The position numbers and the translations under genes are program-made. Under the pieces are notes generated by a model. It was given only the letters and a program-made list of their open reading frames with translations. It searched no databases and had not been told where the DNA came from. A DNA stretch of 6,866 bases, from assembly GCA_021792115.1 (NCBI GenBank), contig JAJYVI010000050.1, forward strand, positions 1-6,866, written 5' to 3'. Origin of the DNA: Microcaldota archaeon (GTDB lineage Archaea > Micrarchaeota > Micrarchaeia > Micrarchaeales > Micrarchaeaceae). How positions within the stretch are numbered: position 1 is the stretch's first letter; each line of letters begins with the position of its first letter. Below are positions 1-5,417 of the stretch, in pieces.

Positions 1-315
1 AATTTCATCGAAAAACAGCAGGTTTTTTCTCCCGAATATGTTTCTTGTGCCTGCAGCTACTGCAAGCTTGCTTATCTCCTCCATGCTCCTGTTGTCGCTT
101 GCATTAAGCTCAATAATGCTCCAATTGTATTTCTTTGCAAGCAGCTGAACTGCAGCAGTCTTGCCTGTTCCTGGAGGGCCTGATATGAGCAGTGGAGCTT
201 TTTTTCTGCCTATGTTCGTACTCTCTGCAAAAAGCATCATTGATTTTATGCCTGCTGCATTGCCTACAATTTCTCTAAGATCATTCAGTTCATAAAATTT
301 CTTGAAGTCATGCAT
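1..315 (-). CDS. rfcL: Replication factor C large subunit, N-terminal part (runs off window edge)
   Basis: This is the first 105 codons of an AAA+ ATPase, cut by the window start. The translation has REIVGN (14-19), Walker A GPPGTGKT (46-53), the clamp-loader signature ELNASDNRS (69-77) and the start of Walker B, LLFFDEI (99-105). ELNASDNRS is characteristic of archaeal RfcL and eukaryotic Rfc1, and the small subunit differs there. The family product forms a pentamer with RfcS and loads the PCNA clamp onto primed DNA using ATP. The ATG at 313-315 is chosen because GGTGAG lies 3-4 nt upstream (319-324). The usual family opening of the W-x-x-KY-x-P kind is absent; residues 2-15 begin MHDFKKFYELNDLRE instead, a small divergence. 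The gene is divergent from tyrS. The Walker motifs make the AAA+ call certain, and the large-subunit assignment is strong but rests on the N-terminal third only. Confidence 0.9.
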   Translation of the reverse strand, partial: MHDFKKFYELNDLREIVGNAAGIKSMMLFAESTNIGRKKAPLLISGPPGTGKTAAVQLLAKKYNWSIIELNASDNRSMEEISKLAVAAGTRNIFGRKNLLFFDEI

Positions 316-318
316 TTT

Positions 319-372
319 CTCACCCAGTGAGGTTATGCCAAGCGCAAGGCAATGAAGGTATAAGATATAAAA
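319..372 (-). promoter_or_regulatory. Probable rfcL promoter (TATA) and ribosome binding site
   Basis: On the minus strand a TATA-like TTTTATATCTTA lies at 372-361, which would start transcription near 342. GGTGAG at 324-319 lies just before the ATG at 315 and can pair with the 3' end of 16S rRNA. The TATA assignment is by eye in a very AT-rich stretch, while the ribosome binding site is clearer. Confidence 0.4.
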
Positions 373-376
373 CAAC

Positions 377-424
377 AAAATAATAAAGAAAGATAAAATA
401 ATAAAGAAAGTGTTTTATTATTTT
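377..424. repeat. 16-bp direct repeat plus inverted copy between rfcL and tyrS
   Basis: AAAATAATAAAGAAAG occurs perfectly at 377-392 and again at 395-410, giving a period of 18 bp. The first 11 bases of the second copy (395-405) are also matched by an exact inverted copy, TTTATTATTTT, at 414-424. This leaves an 8-nt loop and a possible hairpin. The site lies between the two divergent promoters, so it could be an operator or a bent or melting element. Low-complexity AT sequence makes chance repeats common. Confidence 0.5.
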
Positions 425-460
425 ACTGCATTGCTATAATAAATAATTTTCCGTTTTTAG

Positions 461-475
461 CATTTATATTTATTA
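461..475 (+). promoter_or_regulatory. Possible tyrS TATA box
   Basis: CATTTATATTTATTA has the form of an archaeal TATA element and would place a transcription start around 490-496. A second AT-rich box, CTATAATAAATAA (434-446), would start transcription near 460-465. Which one is used matters for where tyrS translation begins, because coding-like sequence extends back past 490. Confidence 0.35.
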
Positions 476-534
476 GTGATTTTATCAACACTGAACAAAG
501 AATAGAACTTGTAAAGAGGCTTCCTACAGAAGAG

Positions 535-1620
535 GTGCTCACAGAGCAGAAGCTTACGCAGTATATGGATGAGAATGCGAGGCTGAAACATTACATAGGG
601 TTTGAGATATCTGGATATGTCCACCTTGGCACAGGATTGCTTTGCATGCGCAAGCTTGCTGATTTCCAGAAAGCTGGGATCGAAACAAATGTATTTATGG
701 CAGACTACCATTCATGGATAAATGAAAAGCTTGGGGGCAATCTTGATGACATACGTGCTGCAACTCCTTATTTCAAGGAAGCTCTCAAGAAGTCAATAGA
801 GGCAGTTGGCGGCGACCCTGAAAAAGTGAATTTTATACTTGCTTCTGACCTATACAAGGATGAAGGGCTCAAATATTTTGAGAATGTCATGAAAGTCTCG
901 AAGTCGCTGACGCTCTCAAGGGCAAAGCGCACACTGACGATTACTGGCAAGAGGGAGGGAGAGGGCACTAGCTTTGCCCAGCTCCTTTACATTCCTATGC
1001 AAGTGGCTGATATTTTTACAATGGGCATAAATATAGCCCATGCAGGCATGGACCAGAGAAAGGCGCATGTCGTTGCGCTGGAGTCAGCAAAGCAGTTCGG
1101 GTACAGCCCTGTCGCGGTGCACCATCACCTTCTCATGAGTATAAGCCTGACCCAGGAGCAGAGGGAGAAGATTATGAAGGCAAAGGCGTCTGGCCAGAGG
1201 GGCGAGTTCGAGGAGGTCATGGAAAGCGATGTCAAGATGTCGAAGTCCAAGCCTGCCAGCGCGATATTCATACATGACTCAGAGGAGGTGGTAAGGTCGA
1301 AGATAGGCAAGGCGTTCTGTCCTCAGGCCGAGCTTGACGCGAATCCTGTCATAGACCTGGTGAGGTATGTGGTATGGCCAAGCAAGATGGCCAAGGACAG
1401 CAAAATTATAATAAGCAATGTCAAGACAGGGGCAGAGTCCTCGTATGACACGCTCCTTGAGTTCGAGAAAAGCTATGCAGCAGGTATAATCCACCCACTT
1501 GACCTTAAGGCATATGTCGCAGACGAGATTTCAAGCATTCTAGCTCCTGCGCGCAAATACTTTCTTGAAGGCGCAGGCAGGAGGTATCTTGAGCAGCTAG
1601 ACCTTATATTGAAAAAATAA
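535..1620 (+). CDS. tyrS: Tyrosyl-tRNA synthetase (archaeal type, class Ic)
   Basis: The protein charges tRNA-Tyr with tyrosine using ATP. Counting from the GTG at 535 it has 361 residues. It shows the tyrosine-pocket segment YIGFEISG (20-27), a HIGH-like HLGT (30-33), the pocket and helix motif YIPMQVAD (152-159, with Y152, Q156 and D159 matching the archaeal tyrosine-binding residues), GMDQRKAH, and a canonical KMSKS (234-238). IFIHDS and KAFCP follow, as in archaeal TyrRS. It is longer than the roughly 306-residue Methanocaldococcus enzyme, mainly in the linker and C-terminal half. The GTG at 535 is the only normal start in this frame before the conserved core. However, codons upstream (from about 472) read as the family's N-terminal helix, for example IELVKRLPTEE, so the true start is probably earlier, perhaps at a non-ATG codon. 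The middle of the gene is much more GC-rich than its surroundings. TyrRS rather than TrpRS is supported by the QVAD and DQRKAH motifs. Confidence 0.93.
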   Translation: MLTEQKLTQYMDENARLKHYIGFEISGYVHLGTGLLCMRKLADFQKAGIETNVFMADYHSWINEKLGGNLDDIRAATPYFKEALKKSIEAVGGDPEKVNFILASDLYKDEGLKYFENVMKVSKSLTLSRAKRTLTITGKREGEGTSFAQLLYIPMQVADIFTMGINIAHAGMDQRKAHVVALESAKQFGYSPVAVHHHLLMSISLTQEQREKIMKAKASGQRGEFEEVMESDVKMSKSKPASAIFIHDSEEVVRSKIGKAFCPQAELDANPVIDLVRYVVWPSKMAKDSKIIISNVKTGAESSYDTLLEFEKSYAAGIIHPLDLKAYVADEISSILAPARKYFLEGAGRRYLEQLDLILKK

Positions 1621-1650
1621 ACAATGCAATACTGAAAACTAGTTCTACAT

Positions 1651-1664
1651 GAAATGCTTAAATG
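1651..1664 (+). promoter_or_regulatory. Possible BRE/TATA promoter for the RNase HI gene
   Basis: GAAATGCTTAAATG resembles an archaeal BRE (purine-A-A-A) followed by a TATA element (TTAAAT, 1658-1663). Its centre lies about 20 bp before the ATG at 1680 and about 38 bp before the in-frame ATG at 1698. With no Shine-Dalgarno in front of either ATG, a leaderless or nearly leaderless message is plausible. Confidence 0.35.
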
Positions 1665-1679
1665 ACTCTATGATATGCA

Positions 1680-2114
1680 ATGCTGAAAAATGATTTTATG
1701 CAGGTCAAAATTTTCACTGATGGTGCTGCAAGGGGCAACCCAGGCCCTGGTGCGTCAGGATTTGATATCTATGAGAACAATATTCTTAAAAAAAGCTTTG
1801 TAAAGTACAATGGCATATGCACTAACAACTTCTCAGAATACACAGCAATAATTCTTGCACTGAAATGGTGTAAAAAGAACCTTAAGCATGACGATGAAAT
1901 AGAAATAGTCTCAGACTCATTGCTTGTCATAAGCCAGATTACAGGCAAATTCAAGGTAAAGTCAGAGAGCATTGCGCCGCTCAATGAAGAAGTTGCAAGG
2001 CTAAGATCTCATTTTAAGTCCATTAAATTTTTCCACGTCAATAGAACAAACAAAGAAGTAGCAAACGTCGACAGGAAATTGAATCTGTTTCTAGACAAGA
2101 AAGAGAAAGCATAA
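1680..2114 (+). CDS. rnhA: Ribonuclease HI
   Basis: This 144-residue single-domain RNase H cleaves the RNA strand of RNA/DNA hybrids with two bound metal ions, removing R-loops, primers or misincorporated ribonucleotides. The four catalytic acids are in place: D14 in FTDGAARGNPGPG (12-24), E53 in TNNFSEYTA (48-56), D79 in IVSDS (76-80), and D131 in the last helix after FFHVNRTNKE (117-126). The last motif is slightly degenerate: ANVDRKLN (128-135) stands where the family usually has an AD-x-LAN pattern, but the aspartate is kept. There is no N-terminal hybrid-binding domain and no C-terminal phosphatase fusion. The alternative start M7 (1698) puts the sequence MQVKIFTDG at the usual family N-terminus. 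The gene starts 59 bp after tyrS and has its own TATA-like box, so it may or may not be co-transcribed with tyrS. Confidence 0.92.
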   Translation: MLKNDFMQVKIFTDGAARGNPGPGASGFDIYENNILKKSFVKYNGICTNNFSEYTAIILALKWCKKNLKHDDEIEIVSDSLLVISQITGKFKVKSESIAPLNEEVARLRSHFKSIKFFHVNRTNKEVANVDRKLNLFLDKKEKA

Positions 2115-2213
2115 TTCTCTCTAATATAATCCTCTCTAAATAAATAGAAACAGGCAAATATCAATAGAAATAGAAACACACAAAGCTATCTACTCTTTAT
2201 AGTGCATACAGTT
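2115..2213. repeat. Convergent intergenic region with short repeats and T/C-rich tracts
   Basis: This gap lies between the converging RNase H and fibrillarin genes. CTCTCTAA occurs at 2117-2124 and 2132-2139. AATAGAAACA occurs at 2143-2152 and 2169-2178, with a partial copy at 2163-2170. On the plus strand the pyrimidine runs follow the RNase H stop. On the minus strand the repeats become TGTTTCTATT runs after the fibrillarin stop. Such T-rich tracts without hairpins are typical archaeal termination regions, so this may serve both genes. Confidence 0.35.
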
Positions 2214-2873
2214 CTACTTTTTTCTTAGCACTGCAAACATATGCTTTTTTTCGTACGGCTCGATGTCTATTTTTTCAAGCACATCGAAATCATTTTCAAG
2301 AACCTTAAGCTCCTTATTGTAAATCTCATTAGGGCTCTTTGATATATCTATGCTCTGCGATTTTATTGCAAAATATGCAATTCCCCCTTTCTTCAAAAAT
2401 TTTGCATTTCTTAGCAGGATTTCTGCCTGGTTGCGTGTGGAGATGTCTTGGTATAATACATCGCATTCAGAAACTATATCATTGTACTGCTCAGGCTTGC
2501 CTGCATCTGCAAGTATTGGGATCATGTTTTCCCTGTTTTCGCACGAGTTCAGGAACTGCCTCATATTCCTTTCAGATATCTCAATGCAGTATACTATTCC
2601 GTCCAGACCTACAATATCACTTACATGACTTGAAGTCGTACCAGTTGCAGAGCCTATATATAGCACACTGCTGTCATGTTTTATTTCTAATGTTTTTAAT
2701 TTATTGACTATCGCAGCTGCAAGCTTGCTTCTGTACGGATTCCATAATCTATACTCAGTGTTGTTTGCATGAATAAGTTCTTCCCCGTAAACCCTACGCC
2801 CCTTTTCGATATTCTCAGTCGCTAATTTGCCATCTACAAGATAGACTCCATCAAATAATTTCACTATGTTCAT
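2214..2873 (-). CDS. flpA: Fibrillarin-like rRNA/tRNA 2'-O-methyltransferase
   Basis: This is the catalytic subunit of archaeal C/D-box sRNPs. It transfers a methyl group from SAM to the 2'-OH of rRNA or tRNA sites chosen by a guide RNA, with Nop5 and L7Ae as partners. The 219 residues match the family along their length: YGEELI (29-34), EYRLWNPYRSKLAAAI (40-55), the SAM motif I LYIGSATGTTSSHVSDIVG (71-89), IEIS with E98, the ILADA region (120-124), YQDIS with D143, and AIKSQSIDIS (169-178) with the catalytic K171. The segment ending EPYEKKH (205-211) is the family's usual C-terminal strand. One small departure is G125, where DAR is common. The start at 2873 is supported by a TATA box about 23 bp upstream. 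No nop5 gene is next to it here, although the two are adjacent in many archaea. Confidence 0.96.
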   Translation of the reverse strand: MNIVKLFDGVYLVDGKLATENIEKGRRVYGEELIHANNTEYRLWNPYRSKLAAAIVNKLKTLEIKHDSSVLYIGSATGTTSSHVSDIVGLDGIVYCIEISERNMRQFLNSCENRENMIPILADAGKPEQYNDIVSECDVLYQDISTRNQAEILLRNAKFLKKGGIAYFAIKSQSIDISKSPNEIYNKELKVLENDFDVLEKIDIEPYEKKHMFAVLRKK

Positions 2874-2890
2874 GAGCTTCTACACTAGAT

Positions 2891-2905
2891 CTTTTAAATT
2901 GATAA
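2891..2905 (-). promoter_or_regulatory. TATA box of fibrillarin, suggesting a leaderless transcript
   Basis: Read on the minus strand, AATTTAAAAG (2900-2891) preceded by TTATC is a TATA-like element. Its centre is about 23 bp from the ATG at 2873, so transcription would begin at or within a few bases of the start codon. There is no Shine-Dalgarno in between. Confidence 0.45.
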
Positions 2906-2958
2906 CTAAAATAAGGAATGTTAAAATAAACTAAAATAAGTTTAATTCTTTAATGCTC

Positions 2959-2994
2959 TAAAAATAAAAGTCCATGCACATGCAAATGCATGGA
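2959..2994 (-). terminator. Hairpin plus T-run behind the SSB gene
   Basis: TCCATGCA (2971-2978) and TGCATGGA (2987-2994) form a perfect 8-bp stem with an 8-nt loop. On the minus strand the stem is followed by the T-rich run CTTTTATTTTTAG (2971 downward). It sits about 28 nt past the ssb stop codon and so has the look of an intrinsic terminator. Archaea mainly use T-runs, so the hairpin may instead protect the mRNA 3' end. Confidence 0.45.
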
Positions 2995-3021
2995 ATCTAA
3001 TTTTATCTTTTTCTTGCAGGT

Positions 3022-3390
3022 TTATTCTTCAGAATCGTCTGATTCTTCAATCTCGTTGTATTCTTCTGTTTCAGTCAACTCTTCGCTTGCGCCTGAACCC
3101 TTTTCAATAACCTTTATTTTTCCAAATTTTCCAGTAGACAACTGCGGTGTGCCTCTAAATTCATTGACATAGCCGTTTGATACTTCTATCTTGTCTCCAA
3201 CATTCACTTCATTTATATCATCGCCCCATAGAGACATTGATATTACGCCGGTTTCGTCCTCAAGGCTTATGTTTGTGACTCTAAGCCTCTTTCCATACTT
3301 GCTTGTTACTTCACGAGGTTCGTCCTTCTGAACAACTTTTGCCTGTATATTTACGTTGTTTGTACCTGCTTTTAATTCATTTATTTTCAT
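3022..3390 (-). CDS. Small OB-fold single-stranded DNA-binding protein with acidic tail
   Basis: This is a 122-residue protein with one OB fold (about residues 5-95) and a short acidic tail. The fold shows the RPA/SSB landmarks: INELKAG at the N-terminus, a basic strand KYGKRLRVTN (31-40), EDETGVISMSLWGD (44-57) with W55 as a likely base-stacking residue, the turn VGDKIEV (64-70), and FRGTPQLSTGKFGKI (78-92). Residues 98-122 contain 12 acidic residues out of 25 and end SDDSEE, like the protein-interaction tails of SSBs. The architecture resembles the Sulfolobus-type SSB, one OB fold plus a flexible tail, but the tail is shorter and lacks the glycine/arginine-rich part. It probably coats ssDNA in replication and repair. 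GGTGA at 3400-3396 lies 5 nt before the ATG and fixes the start. A general RNA/DNA-binding OB protein is the alternative. Confidence 0.85.
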   Translation of the reverse strand: MKINELKAGTNNVNIQAKVVQKDEPREVTSKYGKRLRVTNISLEDETGVISMSLWGDDINEVNVGDKIEVSNGYVNEFRGTPQLSTGKFGKIKVIEKGSGASEELTETEEYNEIEESDDSEE

Positions 3391-3395
3391 TTAAT

Positions 3396-3428
3396 TCACC
3401 AGAATTAAGATTTTGTTTTAATATATTG
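3396..3428 (-). promoter_or_regulatory. ssb promoter (TATA) and ribosome binding site
   Basis: On the minus strand AATATATTAAAAC (3427-3415) is a TATA-like element, followed by GGTGA (3400-3396) five bases before the ATG at 3390. The implied leader is very short, about 10 nt or little more. Confidence 0.4.
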
Positions 3429-3953
3429 CTTTTACTTTTCTATTTTTGCCATACTTTATTGCAATCTTTCTTTATTATATCTCTTTCTACGATCTTTACT
3501 ATCATCATTCTCTGTACTTTATCCACTATAACCTAATAAAATATTAGTAAATATAATAGTGTAAATAAGTGTAAATAATAGCAAAAATTATTATACTAAA
3601 TATTAGCGCAATTAAAGCAGTATTAAATAGCAAATATATTAATGACAGAAAACTATAAATAATTTTGTACTTGAGTGCATTTTCTCGAAATTCCTCTTTT
3701 ATTACAGTTCCTCTATTTTTAAAATAATAGATATATTTAAAAATATTTTGTACATAAACTATTATTTGGATAAATAAATTTTTAGTTCAGTAAATATTAA
3801 ATATTAAACAGTTCCAGCCATTATTTCAGCCATCAAATATCTAATAATTAAGATAAATCCAAATATTCTATTGACTTCTGTTTTAAACCTTTTTTGTTAT
3901 CTAATTTACTATAGTTTACAAATAAAATACATTGTTAATATACGTTTACATTA

Positions 3954-3960
3954 AAAGGAG
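3954..3960 (+). promoter_or_regulatory. Strong Shine-Dalgarno of the RAM-domain gene
   Basis: AAAGGAG lies five bases before the ATG at 3966. It is the best ribosome binding site in the window and supports this small gene being translated from that start. Confidence 0.65.
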
Positions 3961-3965
3961 ATATA

Positions 3966-4274
3966 ATGAAAACAAGAACTACAAAAATTATTACAGAGAA
4001 TACAAAACAGACCAAGAAATTTAGAGAACAAATGAATGAATGTGGATTTTTCTTTATAGAACCGCAGAGAAACACAGATGCGAGGTCGACTGCGCAGAAG
4101 CTTCTCAGCATAAATAATATCTCAGAGGTTTTTATCACTGACGGGGATTACGGATTTATTGCAAAAACAAATGTTTCTGATGATAGAACATTAGAATATA
4201 TTGCTGATTCTATATCTTCCCAGGTCTCAAAGAGCTTCAAAAGACTCTGCAGCTATTACAAAATGAAAAAATAG
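3966..4274 (+). CDS. Small protein resembling an Lrp/AsnC-type RAM ligand-binding domain
   Basis: This 102-residue protein has a strong ribosome binding site. The N-terminal 27 residues are polar and basic. The rest reads beta-alpha-beta-beta-alpha-beta: FFFIEP (28-33), helix TDARSTAQKLLSI (37-49), SEVFITDGDYGFIAKTNV (53-70), helix DDRTLEYIADSISS (72-85), and the final strand KRLCSYYKM (92-100). The GDYGFIAKT motif after a helix and a V-rich strand is the hallmark turn of the RAM (Lrp/AsnC C-terminal) domain, usually written GDYD. The central D is G63 here. There is no helix-turn-helix, so on this reading it is a stand-alone effector-binding domain that would oligomerise and might modulate a separate Lrp-like regulator or an enzyme. 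The small-molecule ligand cannot be read from the sequence. The family call is by pattern only, and other ferredoxin-like folds remain possible. Confidence 0.55.
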   Translation: MKTRTTKIITENTKQTKKFREQMNECGFFFIEPQRNTDARSTAQKLLSINNISEVFITDGDYGFIAKTNVSDDRTLEYIADSISSQVSKSFKRLCSYYKMKK

Positions 4275-4314
4275 GTATAACATCTTTAGGTGGCAGGGGT
4301 GTTGGATAAGCAGC

Positions 4315-4326
4315 AGCAGATCTGCT
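4315..4326. repeat. 12-bp perfect palindrome at the 3' end of the threonine synthase gene
   Basis: AGCAGATCTGCT is its own reverse complement and overlaps the first base of the TGA stop of the leftward gene. It lies in the 51-bp gap between the converging RAM and PLP-enzyme genes. It could form a cruciform or contribute to termination, but no T-run follows directly. Confidence 0.4.
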
Positions 4327-5390
4327 CAAACATTACCTCCGCTTATTACTGCAACGCTTTTGCCTTTCAAGTTTAGCTTCTTGAATCCTGCAATTGCTGC
4401 AACTCCTGCCATTTCTGCGATTAATCCATATTCTTTATAAAATGCCTGCTGTTCCTTTAACATTTCTTTTTCAGTCACGCTTACTGCTTCTCCATTGTTT
4501 TTCTTAAGCTTTTCAATTGCCATGTCCCCGAATGTAGGATACCCTACAGCAATCGCGTCAGCCATTGTCCTGGGTTTTTCATATTTTATATTTTTACCTG
4601 AATCAAAAGCCTTTACAAACGGGCTGCAGAGCTCTGCCTGCACACCTATGATTTTTGGGCTTTTTTTAATTGCTCCTGCATTTCTCATTTCATTAATTGC
4701 CTGAAGCATGCCATAAATTAATGTTGCATTCCCTATAGGGACTAAAATATTTGATGGCTCAAGTTCTTCAATTATCTCATATGCCACTGTTTTCTGCCCC
4801 TCTTTTCTATAGCAATAGTCTCCTGCAAGGAAAGCATTATTTTTTGCTGCATATCTTTCTGCAAATTTTTGTGCAAGGTTAAAATCGCCGTTAATTTTTG
4901 TTATGCTTGCATCGTGGGTGTCTTTTATATTCTTTATTTTATCATTGTTTGCGTCATTGCTTATGAATATTTTAGATTTTATATTATTCAGCTTTGCAAA
5001 ATAAGCTATTGAAAATGCCATATTCCCAGTAGATGCGCATACTATTTCCTTATATTCATATTCAAGGCATTTGCTTACTTCTATAACTGATCCCCTATCT
5101 TTAAAAGACTTTGTAGGATTTTGTATCTCAAGCTTAAGAAAAAGATTAGGATTTTCATTGCTCTGCAGCAACTTTGTTCCTCCTACTGCATAGTGTATAT
5201 ATTTTGCATCAGGTAGCATGCCCTCGTATGCCCAAATTCCACTTTTTTCTCTGTTTCTGTTGAAATTGAATTTTTTGTATTTAACATCAAGAATTGCTCC
5301 GCATGCACTGCATATCTGACTTCTGTATTTTTCATCGAAACGCATTCTACATTTTGTGCATTCCAAAAAATATTTCATAAGTACGCACAT
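4326..5390 (-). CDS. thrC: Threonine synthase-like PLP-dependent enzyme with N-terminal zinc ribbon
   Basis: This fold-type II PLP enzyme most likely turns O-phospho-L-homoserine into L-threonine and phosphate. Counting from 5390, a zinc ribbon uses C11, C14, C27 and C30. NPTKSFKDRG (91-100) contains the PLP lysine K97. CASTGN (118-123) is the substrate loop, YRKEGQKTVAYEI (194-206) is a threonine-synthase signature, PIGNATLI (218-225) forms the PLP phosphate loop, and GVQAELCSPFVKAF (249-262) is followed by a TMADAIAVGYP segment. The in-frame M5 (5378) gives the family-like opening MKYFLECTKC and is an equally good start. The protein ends directly after VAVISGGNV. Threonine synthases usually have TGHGLKDP there and continue further, so the C-terminus looks short and dehydratase-like. 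Threonine dehydratase or another PLP enzyme is the alternative. No other threonine-pathway gene is near, and the transposon end lies immediately upstream. Confidence 0.8.
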   Translation of the reverse strand: MCVLMKYFLECTKCRMRFDEKYRSQICSACGAILDVKYKKFNFNRNREKSGIWAYEGMLPDAKYIHYAVGGTKLLQSNENPNLFLKLEIQNPTKSFKDRGSVIEVSKCLEYEYKEIVCASTGNMAFSIAYFAKLNNIKSKIFISNDANNDKIKNIKDTHDASITKINGDFNLAQKFAERYAAKNNAFLAGDYCYRKEGQKTVAYEIIEELEPSNILVPIGNATLIYGMLQAINEMRNAGAIKKSPKIIGVQAELCSPFVKAFDSGKNIKYEKPRTMADAIAVGYPTFGDMAIEKLKKNNGEAVSVTEKEMLKEQQAFYKEYGLIAEMAGVAAIAGFKKLNLKGKSVAVISGGNV

Positions 5391-5417
5391 TTGGGCTCAA
5401 GTGCCAGGATCATAGAT

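Larger units (their letters stand above)
3391..3965. other. AT-rich non-coding region with tandem repeats between ssb and the RAM gene
   Basis: No convincing gene lies in these 575 bp between two divergent genes. By hand count 3541-3600 has 8 G/C in 60 and 3721-3780 has 6 in 60. Repeats seen are a tandem decamer GTGTAAATAA x2 (3559-3578); an imperfect tandem dodecamer TTCCAGCCATTA / TTTCAGCCATCA (3812-3835, 10 of 12 identical); ATTTTGTAC (3662-3670 and 3745-3753); ACAGTTCC (3704-3711 and 3808-3815); and GTTTACA (3914-3920 and 3944-3950, 30 bp apart). ATCTTTCTTTATTAT (3464-3478) is the reverse complement of a word found between rfcL and tyrS. It could hold promoters and operators, an easily melted element, or an unrecognised small RNA. 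Confidence 0.5.

Noticed and set aside
2339..2707. Plus-strand open frames of 92-122 codons over the fibrillarin gene.
   Set aside because: They are antisense shadows of a gene with clear family motifs. Their translations are rich in C, L and S with no recognisable domain.
3425..3500. A possible C/D-box guide RNA on the minus strand, because ATGATGA (a C-box match) occurs near 3496.
   Set aside because: No CTGA D box is found at a suitable distance, so the pair needed for a C/D RNA is missing.
3804..3893. A minus-strand frame of about 30 codons ending MAEIMAGTV before a TAA at 3806-3804, hydrophobic in its middle.
   Set aside because: It has no start codon before the last nine residues, no ribosome binding site there, and lies in AT-rich sequence where short hydrophobic frames arise by chance. 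The repeated AEIMA/MAG look comes from the 12-bp tandem repeat.
4275..4325. A relatively GC-rich patch between the RAM gene and thrC that might be a small RNA or part of a tRNA.
   Set aside because: No cloverleaf or T-loop sequence can be formed. The patch is better explained as the former 3' coding end of thrC plus a short palindrome.
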